Below, piece by piece: positions 54,612 to 64,000 of a DNA stretch of 64,000 bases. Positions within the stretch are counted from its first letter, which is position 1; each line of letters opens with the position of its first letter. This DNA comes from Halomonas sp. (lineage in GTDB: Bacteria > Pseudomonadota > Gammaproteobacteria > Pseudomonadales > Halomonadaceae): NCBI RefSeq assembly GCF_017983445.1, contig NZ_JAGOBJ010000004.1, positions 248,001 to 312,000 on the forward strand, written 5' to 3'. The translations under genes and the position numbers were made by a program. The notes beneath the pieces were generated by a model. That model saw only the letters and a list, made by a program, of their open reading frames with translations. It searched no databases and was not told the origin of the DNA.

Positions 54612-55261
54612 ACGCGATGCTGTTACAACGCCAGTGGTCAATTAGCGGCTTATTGATGCTTTGCCTGTTTGCCTGCGCGCCTGCTATGGCACAAGAGCAA
54701 GGCACTCTGTTAAAGAGCGCGCAGACGTGCGCCGAAGAGAGTTCTCGTCTTGAACGCCTCAACTGTTACGACGCACTTTTTTTAGAGACGAATACCGGTG
54801 AAGAGGATAGCGAATTGCCCCCGCTATGGTATGCCATTGAGCGTCAGGAAGCGGCCCGCGCTGATGAAAACGTAGGCTTGATCGTGCAACAGACCAACGA
54901 TGCCGTATTAATCAGCGTACCGGCACTGGGTACGACACCCCCTCGCCCCATTATGGTCATGGCGTGCGAAAAACTGATTACCCGCTTTCAACTGCACCTA
55001 CCCACACCGCTCAACGATGCCCGTGTGGACGTACAGCTAACTGGAAGCAATGGCACCGTTCAACAGCAGTGGCGCGTACGGGACGGCGGGCGTGTCGTAA
55101 GTGGCGGGCGGGGGCTACCCGCCATCGATACGTTACGCCAATTGCTCAATGCCAATGAAGTGACTCTGCAAAGTGATGTCGCTGAACTGAATGGGTTGCG
55201 CTTTAACGTCGCGGGTCTGCGTCAGGACATTCAGCCGCTACGTGAAGCGTGCCGCTGGTAA
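54608..55261 (+). CDS. tagO: T6SS-associated periplasmic protein TagO (VasI)
   Basis: 217 residues with a signal peptide ([19 protein letters not shown]; the Cys near the cleavage region could also make it a lipoprotein). Mature N-terminus [21 protein letters not shown] has the paired-Cys pattern of VasI/TagO. Position between vasH and tssA is the same as vasI in V. cholerae. Exact role not established in the family. Starts within the vasH stop (ATGA). Confidence 0.82.
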   Translation: MNAMLLQRQWSISGLLMLCLFACAPAMAQEQGTLLKSAQTCAEESSRLERLNCYDALFLETNTGEEDSELPPLWYAIERQEAARADENVGLIVQQTNDAVLISVPALGTTPPRPIMVMACEKLITRFQLHLPTPLNDARVDVQLTGSNGTVQQQWRVRDGGRVVSGGRGLPAIDTLRQLLNANEVTLQSDVAELNGLRFNVAGLRQDIQPLREACRW

Positions 55262-55271
55262 GGGAGCTCTT

Positions 55272-56726
55272 ATGCGAATTACTGCCGAATCTCATTTAGA
55301 CCCTTTGCTGGCGCCATTGGCTGAAAACGCTGACGGGGCGCCGGTAGGGGAGCCGTTGGAGGATAGCGGTGACTACCTAGCACTCGATGAAGAGATGATG
55401 AAAATAGGCTCGCTTCAGCACGCCAGTGTGGAGTGGGAGACCGCCGAAACCCTAGCGATCCGTATGCTAAGCGAGCGCGGCAAAGACTTGAAAGTGCTAG
55501 GCCACTTGATGCACTGCATGCAACACGGTGGTAACGGGGTGCGCTTTGCACTTTCACTGCGTCTGCTTGCTCGCAGCATTGCCCAACCGTGGTGGGAGAG
55601 CGCTTATCCCTTTGCGGGCAAGCGTGGTGAAAAGCTGCGCCCACGTCTGTTTCAGCAGTTTATTCAGCGCAGCGTCAAGCTTGCTGCAAATCTCGATTTC
55701 CAAAATGCAGATGATGAATTTGATGCCTGTCAGGTATCGCTTGACGAGCTACAGCGTCAAGTCGCTGAAAAGTCATTGCCTGCTCAAACGGTCGACGAGC
55801 TAGTTCGCCAATTCAACGCACAGCGCCCTGCTAAGAATTCAGCACCCGCTACTGAAAAAGCACAGGCTGAACCAACGAAAACTCAGTCCGCTGTGAGTCA
55901 GGAAAATCTACCGGCCGCACCCGCAACGGCTAAAGCGCCAGAGCTACGTTTAGAAGCTGGTAACGAGCGCTCAAATCGCCAGGCGCTACTCAAGATGGCG
56001 GAGTTCTTGAGCGAGCAGTCGCCGGGCGAGCCGCTGGTTTATCGTGTGCGCCGCTATGCGGTATGGAGCTCGATTCAGGCGCTGCCCGCCGCTAAGGATA
56101 ATGGCAAAACCGAACTTGCTCCGGTATCGGCCGACCGTATCGCTGAGTACCGCGAAGCACTTTCCCGCGGAGGCGATAGCGAGCTCTGGCAGCGTATCGA
56201 AAATAGCTTGGCACTTAGCCCCTATTGGCTGGAAGGCCATCGGCTAAGTGCAGGGCTTGCCAAGCACCTGGGGCATCCACGCTGTGCAGACGCTATTCGA
56301 GATGAAACCCAGCGCTTTGTCGAGCGGCTGCCGGGCATTGATTCGCTGACCTTTAACAACGGTGTAGCGTTTGTTGACGACGAGACAACCCGCTGGTTGC
56401 ACAGTTCAACGGGCAACAGTAATGCAGCCGGTGGTGGTAATGACGCCTGGCAGGCTGGCCTTGAGGAAGCCCGCGAGGCAGCGCAAGGCGGGGATATTGG
56501 TGCCGCGTTAAAGGTACTCGACCATGGTTTAAGCAGCGCGCGCTCACCACGTGAAAGTGCCTATTGGCGTTTGGCCAGTGCTGAGCTTCTAAGTGAAGCC
56601 GGTTTGGAAAGCCTGGCGCAGCAGCACTACTGCACCTTGCATCAAATGGTAATGGAGTTGGCGTTAGAGCAGTGGGAACCAGCGTTGGTATCACGCCTGA
56701 AAGCCGCGATTAAAAAGACGCACTAA
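55272..56726 (+). CDS. tssA: T6SS assembly protein TssA (VasJ)
   Basis: 484 residues. ImpA-type N-terminal domain (GAPVGEPLEDSGDYLALDEEMMKIGSLQHASVEWETAETLAIRMLSERGKDLKVLGHLMHC, WWESAYPFAGKRGEKLRPRL), an Ala/Pro/Thr-rich linker (about 205-245) and a C-terminal helical VasJ-type domain (RQALLKMAEFLSEQSPGEPLVYRVRRYAVWSSIQALP..., WRLASAELLSEAGLESLAQQHYCTL). Nucleates and caps tube-sheath growth. Confidence 0.9.
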   Translation: MRITAESHLDPLLAPLAENADGAPVGEPLEDSGDYLALDEEMMKIGSLQHASVEWETAETLAIRMLSERGKDLKVLGHLMHCMQHGGNGVRFALSLRLLARSIAQPWWESAYPFAGKRGEKLRPRLFQQFIQRSVKLAANLDFQNADDEFDACQVSLDELQRQVAEKSLPAQTVDELVRQFNAQRPAKNSAPATEKAQAEPTKTQSAVSQENLPAAPATAKAPELRLEAGNERSNRQALLKMAEFLSEQSPGEPLVYRVRRYAVWSSIQALPAAKDNGKTELAPVSADRIAEYREALSRGGDSELWQRIENSLALSPYWLEGHRLSAGLAKHLGHPRCADAIRDETQRFVERLPGIDSLTFNNGVAFVDDETTRWLHSSTGNSNAAGGGNDAWQAGLEEAREAAQGGDIGAALKVLDHGLSSARSPRESAYWRLASAELLSEAGLESLAQQHYCTLHQMVMELALEQWEPALVSRLKAAIKKTH

Positions 56727-56764
56727 CAATGGTCATCATCAAAAGGGACGAGGGATAAAGACTA

Positions 56765-59700
56765 ATGTGGTCAACCTTAAAATCAAAGCTAAGCCGCTGG
56801 GTGCCTGGCTTGTCGCGGGCACAAACAGCTAAAAACCGGGCCAACGCGCACGGCAATAAGGCAAAAGGGCTTTTGCGGCTCTCAACGCTCTTATGGGCGG
56901 TACTGCTGATCGTATTAGTCGTCGCCATATGGTGGTGGGGGCCTGGTTGGGAGGTGCGCGGTGTGATGCCCCTGGCGCCCCTCACCAACCGCCTGCTGGC
57001 AACGCTGGTGGTGGTAACACTGGTCGCCGTGATCTGGGGGGTACGTCTTGCACGTCGCTTACGAACGCTGGATGACGAACGCCAGCAGGAAGAAGCCCGT
57101 CATCAAGACCCGATCATGTCCCAGGTCGAACGTCAGGAAACGTCCCTTAATAATGTGCTTGGCGAAATTACCGAAAGCCTGGGAGGCAGCAACAGCCGCT
57201 ATCGTCTGCCCTGGTACCTGGTCATGGGCGTCGAGAATGCAGGCAAAACCAGTCTGATTAACCGTTCCGGCCAGAACTTCGCCCTAACCCATGTGATGAA
57301 AGCATCCGGGCAAAGTAGCAAGCAAGGCCAGCTGGGTTTCGACTGGTGGATTGGTGATAAGGCGGTCCTGATTGACCCGGATGGCGAACTGTTGACACAG
57401 GGGGCCATGGAAGGCGGTGAGCCTCAAGAGCTGCAGCGTAGACTGTGGGATCATTTCGTTGGCTGGCTTGAGCGTAATCGTGCCCAGCGCCCGCTGGACG
57501 GCGTAGTGCTAGTGCTTGATCTGGCGCGCTTGAGCCATGCGCAGGTCGCCGTGCGAAAAGCCTACGCCGCTCTGCTGCGTAGCCGGTTGCGTGAATTGAT
57601 GGAGCGTCATGGTACGCGGCTACCGGTATACGTTACGTTCAGCAAAATGGACTTGCTGCACGGCTTTGATGACTTCTTCCGGCACTACTCCCGTGCTGCG
57701 CGAAAGGCACCGCTTGGCTTTACCTTTACTCCCGCCTCAATGGATACCCCCGGGAAATGGGAGGCCGAGTTCGAGGCCGACTATGACGCCATGCTGGCGC
57801 GCTTGAACCAGCTATTGCCCACCATGCTTTCTGAGTGCCGCGACCGTGAAGAGCGTGAGTCGGTATTCCGGTTTGTGCGCCAGTTGGCTGGCCTGCGTGA
57901 TGTCCTGTTCGGCTTTTTGACCGAGTCACTTTCAAGCGATCGTTTTTCCACAGCGGCGATGGTACGCGGTACCTATTTTACCTCGGTATATCAGCAGGGC
58001 GTTCCTGAGGACCCCTTCGTGGATGCCGCGGCTCGTCGCTATGGTATGGACAACAGCATTCAGCCTGCTCACCGGGCTACCCGAAGTGCGCTCTACTTTA
58101 CCGAAGAGCTGTTTGAAAAGGTCATTTACCCTGAAGCGGGGCTTGCCGGTGATAACGCACGAGTTACCCAGCGGCGCAGGCGCGCACGCTCAATTAGCCT
58201 TGCCGCTTGCTGCATCCTGGGTATTGGCCTGATTGGCGGGTGGACCCACTTTTATCAGAAAAATAGCGTATCGCTGGCCGCCGTTGAAGAACGGGCAGAA
58301 ACGTTCCTGGCGACCCAGCCCGAAGCCTTCCAAAGTGATGACCCGAGCGGTTATGAGCTATTGGAACCCTTGGACAGGCTGCGTTATGCGCTGGAAACGT
58401 TTGGCGGATACCAATCGCATACCCCATACCTTGCCGATATGGGTCTCTATCAGGGGCATGTCATTGGTGCACAGGTAGAGCGGGCTTATCTCGCCATGCT
58501 TGAAAATCAGTTCTTGCCCGCCCTGATGATCGGCATCATGGATGATATGAACCGTGCCGAAGAGGGCAGCAATACAAAGCTTGCCTTGCTGCGCGTGTTA
58601 CGCATGATGTCTGATGCCAGCGGCCGCCAACCTGAACGCGTTGAACGCTTTATGGCAAGTCGCTGGCAGGGTTATTTCCCGCAGCAGGGCGGTGTTCAGG
58701 AGCGGTTGATGACGCATCTTGATTACGCTTTGAGGCATAGCGATCTGGAAGGCCGAATTGCCGATGGAAGCCAGCGCGCCGAACAGGCAATGGCTCCGCT
58801 GAAAGGCAGTATTGCTACTGCCCAGGAAGAGTTGGCGCGCCAGCCGATTGATGAGCGCGTATACGCCGCGCTGAAAGCTGCCGGTAGCCGTCAAGGCGAG
58901 CCGCTGGATTTACGCCGCAGCGTCGGCACGTTATTCAATACCGTGTTTATGTCCCGTGACGATGATCCTGAGTACGTGCGCCTGCCGCATCTGGTAACGC
59001 GCGATGGCTTTGAAAACTACTTTCTGCAAGAGCTTGAGCGAGCAACCGACTTAGCGCTTATCGACATTTGGGTACTGGGTCAGCGCGATAACATCAATTT
59101 CAGCGAGGCAGATAAACAGCAGCTGCAAACGGCGCTGCGTGACCATTATGTTAGCGACTACCAGGTTAGCTGGCGTGATGCGCTACGTAACACCCGATTG
59201 GTACCCCTGCCGGATATTCACCAAGCCATTGTGGTGGCCGATGCGTTGGTAGGCTCTCAGCGTCCGCTCGATAGGCTGCTTGCGGCAGTAGAGCGCAATA
59301 CCAGCCTTTACCCGGAACTACCGGATGATGACGATCAGGCGCGTGAAGCGCTGCGTCAATCTCAGCGTTATCAGCTAGCGCTTGCCATCGAGCAACCCTT
59401 TACGCCGATTAACCAGCTGAGTCAGGTCCGCAACGACAACCCGTCTTCACTTGACGAGATCAAAACCGCCGTTACGGCACTGCGTGACTATCTGTTGGAG
59501 ATCGAAGAGTCGAGCAATACCGGGCGCACTGCCTTTGTTAACGTGCGTGATCGGCTGTCGCTGCGCGGTAACGACCCTATCGATAACCTCAAGCGTATCG
59601 CAGATAACACGCCCGAACCGGTCGGCCGCATGCTGCATAATCTGGCGGATCAAAGCTGGCAGTTAATGATGGCAAGCGCTACCCGTCACCTGGAAAGCCT

Positions 59701-60412
59701 GTGGTTGGATGACGTGGTAGCTCCCTATCAAGAGCGCTTAGCCGGCCGCTACCCCTTGGCGCCTAACGCCATTCAGGAAGTGGCGCTGGGCGATTTTGAG
59801 GACTTCTTCGCTCCCGGTGGCACGCTGGACGCGTTCTACCAGGATAGCCTTCAGCCCTTTATCGAAGGCGCGCCGGAGTACCTGGTAGATGCCGAAGGCA
59901 ACTCGCTGCTGCGTGATAGCCTTTACACCGCCGTCCAGCAGGCGGAGCAGATTCGCGGCGCCTACTTCAGCCGCGACGGTGCCCTGGACGTAGAGTTCGC
60001 GCTGGAGCCGGTCAGCTTAAGCCCCGACAAACGGCGCAGCGTGATCAGCGTCGACGGGCAACTGATTGAGTACGCTCACAGTGCTAGCCAGCGCGTATCG
60101 ATGATTTGGCCTAATGCCCTGCGCGGAGGAACTGAAAGCCGTATCACCATGGTGCCAAGTGAAGTTAACCGCTCGCCGCGCAGCGTAGCGCAAGATGGCG
60201 CGTGGGCATGGTTCCGCTTGCTGGAGCAGGCAGACATCACCAGTGTCAGCGAGCGCGAACTGGAACTGCGCTTCAACGTAGATGGCGGCACGATGCGCTA
60301 TCGCCTGTTTGCCAACGGCGCGCCCAATCCCTTTACCCGCCCGCTAGCGGCGGGATTCCAGCTGCCCTCAGCCCTTTATGCCGAGCGAGGTAGCAATGCT
60401 GACCAGATTTAA
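56765..60412 (+). CDS. tssM: T6SS membrane-complex ATP/GTP-binding protein TssM (IcmF/VasK)
   Basis: 1215 residues. Two N-terminal membrane helices (about 38-60 and 75-95), cytosolic domain with Walker A GVENAGKTSLINRSG near residue 160, GAMEGGEPQELQRRLWDHFVGWL and 'YVTFSKMDLLHGF', a third helix near 480, then a large periplasmic part ending in the IcmF C-terminal domain (FRLLEQ, 'RYRLFANGAPNPFTRPLAAGFQLPSAL'). Intact nucleotide-binding loop. The GNAT-like gene starts inside its last codons. Confidence 0.96.
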   Translation: MWSTLKSKLSRWVPGLSRAQTAKNRANAHGNKAKGLLRLSTLLWAVLLIVLVVAIWWWGPGWEVRGVMPLAPLTNRLLATLVVVTLVAVIWGVRLARRLRTLDDERQQEEARHQDPIMSQVERQETSLNNVLGEITESLGGSNSRYRLPWYLVMGVENAGKTSLINRSGQNFALTHVMKASGQSSKQGQLGFDWWIGDKAVLIDPDGELLTQGAMEGGEPQELQRRLWDHFVGWLERNRAQRPLDGVVLVLDLARLSHAQVAVRKAYAALLRSRLRELMERHGTRLPVYVTFSKMDLLHGFDDFFRHYSRAARKAPLGFTFTPASMDTPGKWEAEFEADYDAMLARLNQLLPTMLSECRDREERESVFRFVRQLAGLRDVLFGFLTESLSSDRFSTAAMVRGTYFTSVYQQGVPEDPFVDAAARRYGMDNSIQPAHRATRSALYFTEELFEKVIYPEAGLAGDNARVTQRRRRARSISLAACCILGIGLIGGWTHFYQKNSVSLAAVEERAETFLATQPEAFQSDDPSGYELLEPLDRLRYALETFGGYQSHTPYLADMGLYQGHVIGAQVERAYLAMLENQFLPALMIGIMDDMNRAEEGSNTKLALLRVLRMMSDASGRQPERVERFMASRWQGYFPQQGGVQERLMTHLDYALRHSDLEGRIADGSQRAEQAMAPLKGSIATAQEELARQPIDERVYAALKAAGSRQGEPLDLRRSVGTLFNTVFMSRDDDPEYVRLPHLVTRDGFENYFLQELERATDLALIDIWVLGQRDNINFSEADKQQLQTALRDHYVSDYQVSWRDALRNTRLVPLPDIHQAIVVADALVGSQRPLDRLLAAVERNTSLYPELPDDDDQAREALRQSQRYQLALAIEQPFTPINQLSQVRNDNPSSLDEIKTAVTALRDYLLEIEESSNTGRTAFVNVRDRLSLRGNDPIDNLKRIADNTPEPVGRMLHNLADQSWQLMMASATRHLESLWLDDVVAPYQERLAGRYPLAPNAIQEVALGDFEDFFAPGGTLDAFYQDSLQPFIEGAPEYLVDAEGNSLLRDSLYTAVQQAEQIRGAYFSRDGALDVEFALEPVSLSPDKRRSVISVDGQLIEYAHSASQRVSMIWPNALRGGTESRITMVPSEVNRSPRSVAQDGAWAWFRLLEQADITSVSERELELRFNVDGGTMRYRLFANGAPNPFTRPLAAGFQLPSALYAERGSNADQI

Positions 60413-60983
60413 ACAGCTGTTTGCCTCAGGCGCTGCTAAGCCAACTGCTCGCCACAAGCGTCAGTTGGCAAAACGCTCTCGCCCTTTAGAAGACGCGCGT
60501 AGCGAAGATATCGATAACTTTATCGAAGCGGTTTACCAAGCTGATGTAAAGGGCTACTCGCCTTGGGTGCTGCGCGATAAAAGCGTGCTGGAAACCCTGC
60601 GCCGCGCGCTGGAGTTCACGGTTCACCGCGGTTTATGGTTGCAAAGAGAAGAAGGCCAGATAGCCCATTGGCAAGGGCGTTTGCTGGCGCTTCGCCATGG
60701 TGACGGCCCACCCCTTGGCATGGTGTTGGCCTGTAGACCTGATGACGAATCCGCCTGGCAACTGCGGTTTTTCTACATTAGCCAAGAGTGGAAAGGAAGT
60801 GGCCATGGCACAAGGTTATTGAGAGCGGTACGCCGTAGCCTAAGTGGCGTGCCACTACAAACACGCCTGCCGCTCGCCTGTCATTCAGCGATTGATAGCC
60901 TGGAAGCCGCGGGTTTTACCCGCCAATACGTTGATGCCTTTGATGTTGCAAGCTATGAAGCACCCGCCAAATGGGATGAATAG
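60396..60983 (+). CDS. GNAT-like protein inside the T6SS operon
   Basis: 195 residues. The C-terminal half has a GNAT acetyl-CoA site: LRFFYISQEWKGSGHGTRLLRAVRRS, i.e. the Q/R-x-x-G-x-G/A motif, and 'LACHSAIDSLEAAGFTRQYV' behind it. The start overlaps the end of tssM by 17 bases, with GAGG ahead. V. cholerae has VasL at this place. A protein-modifying or effector-related role is open; it has no signal or membrane helix, so it acts in the cytosol. Confidence 0.65.
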   Translation: MLTRFKQLFASGAAKPTARHKRQLAKRSRPLEDARSEDIDNFIEAVYQADVKGYSPWVLRDKSVLETLRRALEFTVHRGLWLQREEGQIAHWQGRLLALRHGDGPPLGMVLACRPDDESAWQLRFFYISQEWKGSGHGTRLLRAVRRSLSGVPLQTRLPLACHSAIDSLEAAGFTRQYVDAFDVASYEAPAKWDE

Positions 60984-61044
60984 CGACATCCGTATGTGGC
61001 TGAGTAGCACAACGAATTAGCAGGACCGGAAAAGGAGTCTCAAA

Positions 61045-61332
61045 ATGGGCCAGAAATTTGTACTGGTAGGTGATATGGGAACCGACCACGATGGTTTTCC
61101 ACCCACACCGGTAACCGCGGGCAGCGGCACGGTAATAATGGACGGCAAACCGGTTGCCCGAGTGGGTGATCCTTTAGAGCCGCATGACAAGCCCAAGCAC
61201 CCTATGCACCCACGGGCGATTGCCCAAGGTTCCGGCACGATTCTTATTGATGGCAAGCCAGCGGCGCTTACTGGCCACGCGGTGGACTGTGGCGGCGTGG
61301 TAATAGGTTCTGGCTCAGGTGAGGGAAGCTAA
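61045..61332 (+). CDS. PAAR-domain spike-tip protein
   Basis: 95 residues. Glycine-rich PAAR repeats: GDMGTDHDGFPPTPVTAGSGTVIMDGKPVARVGD, then IAQGSGTILIDGKPAALTGHAVDCGGVV. Conserved His/Cys positions could bind the zinc at the tip. No toxin extension, so it sharpens VgrG and may carry separate cargo. AAGGAG eight bases ahead of the ATG. Confidence 0.93.
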   Translation: MGQKFVLVGDMGTDHDGFPPTPVTAGSGTVIMDGKPVARVGDPLEPHDKPKHPMHPRAIAQGSGTILIDGKPAALTGHAVDCGGVVIGSGSGEGS

Positions 61333-63375
61333 ATGACAAGTACCGGACTGCAATTCAGCCTAACGCTACCCGGCGTTGATGACATCGCCGTGATTGACTT
61401 TACTCATCGTGAAGCTCTTTCTGAGCCTTTTGAATTGGCGCTCAACCTGGCTAGCCGCGACGGTAGCCTGGACGCCGCCGAGCTGCTGGACCGCGAAGCC
61501 ACCCTGACCGTCTGGCAGGATGGTGAAGCGCTGCGCCAGGTGCACGGCATCGTCAGTGAGTTTGGCCGCGGCGACCGGGGCCATCGACGCACTTTCTACT
61601 CCCTGGTGCTGCGCCCTGCGCTCTGGCGGCTTTCGCTACGCCACAACTCGCGCATCTTCCAGAAAGTCGACCCGCTGACCATCATCAATACCCTATGTGA
61701 CGAGCGCGGTATTACCGACGTGGCCTTTGCCGTCACCCGTGAACTGCCCGAGCGCGAGTACTGCGTGCAGTACCGCGAGACCGACCTGGCGTTTATCGAG
61801 CGCCTGGCTGCCGAAGAGGGGCTGTTCTACTTCCATGAGTTCGAGGAGAGCGCCCACCGACTGGTGTTTGCCGACGACCCTCAGGTGCTGGCGAATTTGG
61901 GTGAGCGAACCTATCACAGCCGCGCCGGTGGCACCGCGCCTACGCGCCATGTGCGCAAGCTCAGCCATACCGCCCGCGTAGCTGCCGCCACCGCCTCGCT
62001 GAAAGACTACAGCTTCAAGAACCCCGCCTACGCCCAGCTGCACGAACACCTGGGCCGCGACGTGGAAGCCCACGGCCAGCAAACCGACTATGAGCATTAT
62101 GATTACCCCGGCCGCTACAAAGAGGATGCCTCGGGTAAACCGTTCACCCGCATCCGCCTGGAACAGCTGCGCCGTGAAGCGGTCACCGCCTGCGCCGAAA
62201 GCGACCTGCCGGAACTCGCCCCCGGCGTGCGCTTCAGCCTGACCGACCACGATACCGACAGTCTCAATCGCGATTGGCAGGTGGTAGAAGTAAACCACAT
62301 TGGCGAGCAACCACAGGCGCTGAAAGAAGACGGCATGACCCAAAGTGACGCGAATGGTATGACGCGTTACACCAATCAGGTCACGCTGATGCCCGGCGAC
62401 GCCCCCTGGCGCGCCACGCCCAACCCTAAACCCCGCGTGGATGGCCCCCAGGTGGCGTTTGTGGTGGGCCCGGAAGGCGAAGAAATTCACTGCGACGAGC
62501 ACGGCCGGGTCAAGGTCCAGTTCCCCTGGGACCGCTACGCCGAACCTAACGACACGGCCAGCTGCTGGGTGCGCGTGGCCCAGGGCTGGGCGGGTGGCGG
62601 CTACGGCAGCATTGCCATTCCACGCATCGGCCACGAAGTGATCGTATCGTTTCTGGAAGGCGACCCGGACCAGCCGCTGGTCACCGGGCGCACCTATCAT
62701 GCCGTCAACACTGCCCCGTACCCGCTACCCGAACACAAAACCCGCACGGTCATTCGCACCCAGAGCCACAAGGCCGAAGGCTTCAACGAACTGCGCTTTG
62801 AAGATGAAGCGGGTGAAGAGCAGATCTGGCTTCACGCCCAGAAAGACCTGGAGCTTCTGACGCTTAACGACCGCACCGAAGAAATCCAGAACGACAGCCA
62901 CCTCAAGGTACACAACGACCGTATCAGCGAGATCGATAACGACGACCACCATACGGTACACGGCAACCGCTACAGCCAGGTGGATGGCGACGACCACCTC
63001 ACCATTAACGGCACTCGCCACGACAACATCGGCCAGGCGCAACTGGTGGAAGCCGGACAGGAGATTCACCACAAGGCGGGCATGAAGGTAGTGATCGAAG
63101 CCGGTGCCGAGATCACCCTGAAAGCCGGCGGCAGCTTCCTAAAAATCGACCCCAGCGGCGTCACCCTGGTGGGCCCGCAGGTCAAAATCAACTCGGGGGG
63201 GAGCCCGGGCTCGGGAAGTGGGCAAGCGGCGCAGGCGCCGCAGTTGCCGGGGCAGGCGGAGACCCAGAGCCATCAGATAGTGCCGCCCATTAACCGCCCA
63301 GCGCAGCTTAAAACATTACTGAAGGCGCCAGCCCGCTGTGAGATTTGTGAAGACGTGAGCCAGGGAAACCGTTAG
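61333..63375 (+). CDS. vgrG: T6SS spike protein VgrG (TssI)
   Basis: 680 residues. gp27-like head ([50 protein letters not shown]), OB/gp5-like part ([68 protein letters not shown]) and a C-terminal beta-helix with many short N/D/H/E-containing repeats (about 510-590), then '[29 protein letters not shown]'. The last 50 residues are a Gly/Ser/Pro/Gln linker and a short tail with CEIC; no recognisable toxin domain. The gene body is clearly GC-richer than both neighbours. The stop directly abuts the DUF4123 start. Confidence 0.95.
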   Translation: MTSTGLQFSLTLPGVDDIAVIDFTHREALSEPFELALNLASRDGSLDAAELLDREATLTVWQDGEALRQVHGIVSEFGRGDRGHRRTFYSLVLRPALWRLSLRHNSRIFQKVDPLTIINTLCDERGITDVAFAVTRELPEREYCVQYRETDLAFIERLAAEEGLFYFHEFEESAHRLVFADDPQVLANLGERTYHSRAGGTAPTRHVRKLSHTARVAAATASLKDYSFKNPAYAQLHEHLGRDVEAHGQQTDYEHYDYPGRYKEDASGKPFTRIRLEQLRREAVTACAESDLPELAPGVRFSLTDHDTDSLNRDWQVVEVNHIGEQPQALKEDGMTQSDANGMTRYTNQVTLMPGDAPWRATPNPKPRVDGPQVAFVVGPEGEEIHCDEHGRVKVQFPWDRYAEPNDTASCWVRVAQGWAGGGYGSIAIPRIGHEVIVSFLEGDPDQPLVTGRTYHAVNTAPYPLPEHKTRTVIRTQSHKAEGFNELRFEDEAGEEQIWLHAQKDLELLTLNDRTEEIQNDSHLKVHNDRISEIDNDDHHTVHGNRYSQVDGDDHLTINGTRHDNIGQAQLVEAGQEIHHKAGMKVVIEAGAEITLKAGGSFLKIDPSGVTLVGPQVKINSGGSPGSGSGQAAQAPQLPGQAETQSHQIVPPINRPAQLKTLLKAPARCEICEDVSQGNR

Positions 63376-64000
63376 ATGCAACGACCGCAGGCAATAACAC
63401 ATGCATTGGTGGATGGTGTGCGTTACCCCAATACGCTCAGGCGCCTGTATAGCCGCGATGACATTGAGGATATCGAGCCGCTTTACCTCATGACCCGCTG
63501 GGCATCGTTAGCTGAGCAGGGCCCGATACTGGTGCGCCTTAAAAGCAGCCGTTTAGCGGATGAAGCTTGCGCTAACGACGACAGCAAATTGTATCGTTCG
63601 CTTTCGTTACTGAGCAGCCAGGCAAGTACAGGCGAGTTGAGTAGGCACCTGGGCCGGTTTGTGACGTTTAACGCAGAAGGTGGTCACGAACAGTTATTAC
63701 GCTTTGCTGATCCACTCGTCACAAGGCATTGGTTGAGCAGTTACGGAAGTGCACTGCCAGCGGACATCCTGAGCCCTATTGATACGTGGTGGGTGGCCGA
63801 TTGGGCACCTAACTGGGCAGAGCCGCGCCCAGTGACGTGGCAACTATTTCAATCGCTCAGGCAGGCATCAACATCGGTGATGGAGGCAAGTACTTTACCG
63901 CCCATGGGGAGTGCACAGCTAGCGGCGCTGGATGCTGTCGCTAGCTGGCAGCTCAAGGAACGCCTGACGAGTTATTTCAGAGAGCATATGCCTGAGGCAT
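63376..64000 (+). CDS. DUF4123 adaptor protein, 3' end beyond the window
   Basis: At least 208 residues, open to the window edge. The start abuts the vgrG stop (TAG then ATG). DUF4123 pattern: HALVDGVRYPNTLRRLYS, EPLYLMTRWASLAEQGPILVRLKSSRLA, TGELSRHLGRFVTF and LLRFADPLVTRHWL. These proteins load a cognate effector onto VgrG; the effector gene usually follows, so it is expected just outside this window. AT-richer than vgrG. Confidence 0.85.
   Translation, partial: MQRPQAITHALVDGVRYPNTLRRLYSRDDIEDIEPLYLMTRWASLAEQGPILVRLKSSRLADEACANDDSKLYRSLSLLSSQASTGELSRHLGRFVTFNAEGGHEQLLRFADPLVTRHWLSSYGSALPADILSPIDTWWVADWAPNWAEPRPVTWQLFQSLRQASTSVMEASTLPPMGSAQLAALDAVASWQLKERLTSYFREHMPEA

Noticed and set aside
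61693-62700. 335-residue open frame antisense to vgrG
   Set aside because: Mirror frame of the GC-rich vgrG coding strand; the composition (Val/Gly/Ala/His rich) is typical of antisense translation.
62880-63060. Short repeats in vgrG as a CRISPR-like or tandem DNA repeat
   Set aside because: They are degenerate coding repeats of the VgrG beta-helix (N/D/H-rich), not exact DNA repeats with spacers.
1-64000. tRNA, rRNA, CRISPR arrays, integrases or insertion sequences
   Set aside because: Looked for cloverleaf-like segments, regularly spaced repeats and transposase/integrase frames; none could be supported.

Overview
The window comes from a moderately GC-rich, motile gammaproteobacterium. Several things point to the Halomonadaceae (Halomonas/Vreelandella type): the rpsT-murJ-ribF-ileS-lspA-slpA-ispH block followed by minor pilins (the Pseudomonas-like order), the non-phosphorylative sugar-acid genes, the acidic secreted protein, and the overall look of the proteins. 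The family assignment is inference from gene content and protein character, not from a marker search.

Layout. 1-2682: end of a sugar ABC permease and an L-arabonate-type dehydratase. 2683-13333: mixed housekeeping and envelope genes: acidic exported protein, membrane acyltransferase-like protein, two serine hydrolases, PpiC, a YadGH-type ABC exporter, YejK, TerB-like, ExoD and YqhA proteins, two small HTH regulators and a 24-residue membrane peptide. 13334-22233: flagellar filament region with a 45-codon ORF, fliD, a badly decayed flagellin pseudogene on the minus strand, intact fliC, and a 1506-residue multidomain glycosyltransferase that is the natural candidate for flagellin glycosylation. 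Both fliD and fliC have textbook sigma-28 promoters. 22234-28744: accessory stretch with small orphan genes, an HTH/PIN toxin-antitoxin pair next to a broken paralogue of its upstream neighbour, a ZipA-like membrane protein, a three-gene amino-acid ABC importer, and a two-gene module whose larger protein looks like an ADP-ribosyltransferase-fold toxin. 28745-39748: conserved housekeeping block rpsT, murJ, ribF, ileS, lspA, slpA, ispH, four minor pilins (pilE/V/W/X-like) and trpS.

39824-64000 (running off the end): a complete type VI secretion system in the Vibrio cholerae vas order: hcp (divergent), tssB-C-E-F-G, tagH (FHA), tssJ-K-L-H, vasH (sigma-54 activator), tagO, tssA, tssM, a GNAT-like protein, PAAR, vgrG and a DUF4123 adaptor cut by the window end. 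All core components are present. The 640-base hcp/tssB intergenic region contains a perfect GG-N10-GC sigma-54 promoter reading into hcp and, about 120-140 bp upstream of its start, two 14-bp palindromes 19 bp apart. This is what one expects for control by the VasH protein encoded in the same cluster. The cargo effector probably lies just beyond base 64000, downstream of the DUF4123 gene.

Most notable items: the flagellin graveyard beside the working filament genes and the mosaic glycosyltransferase; the putative ART-like toxin pair; the hcp sigma-54/palindrome control region; the unexpected GNAT gene inside the T6SS operon; and the abrupt GC shift at vgrG.
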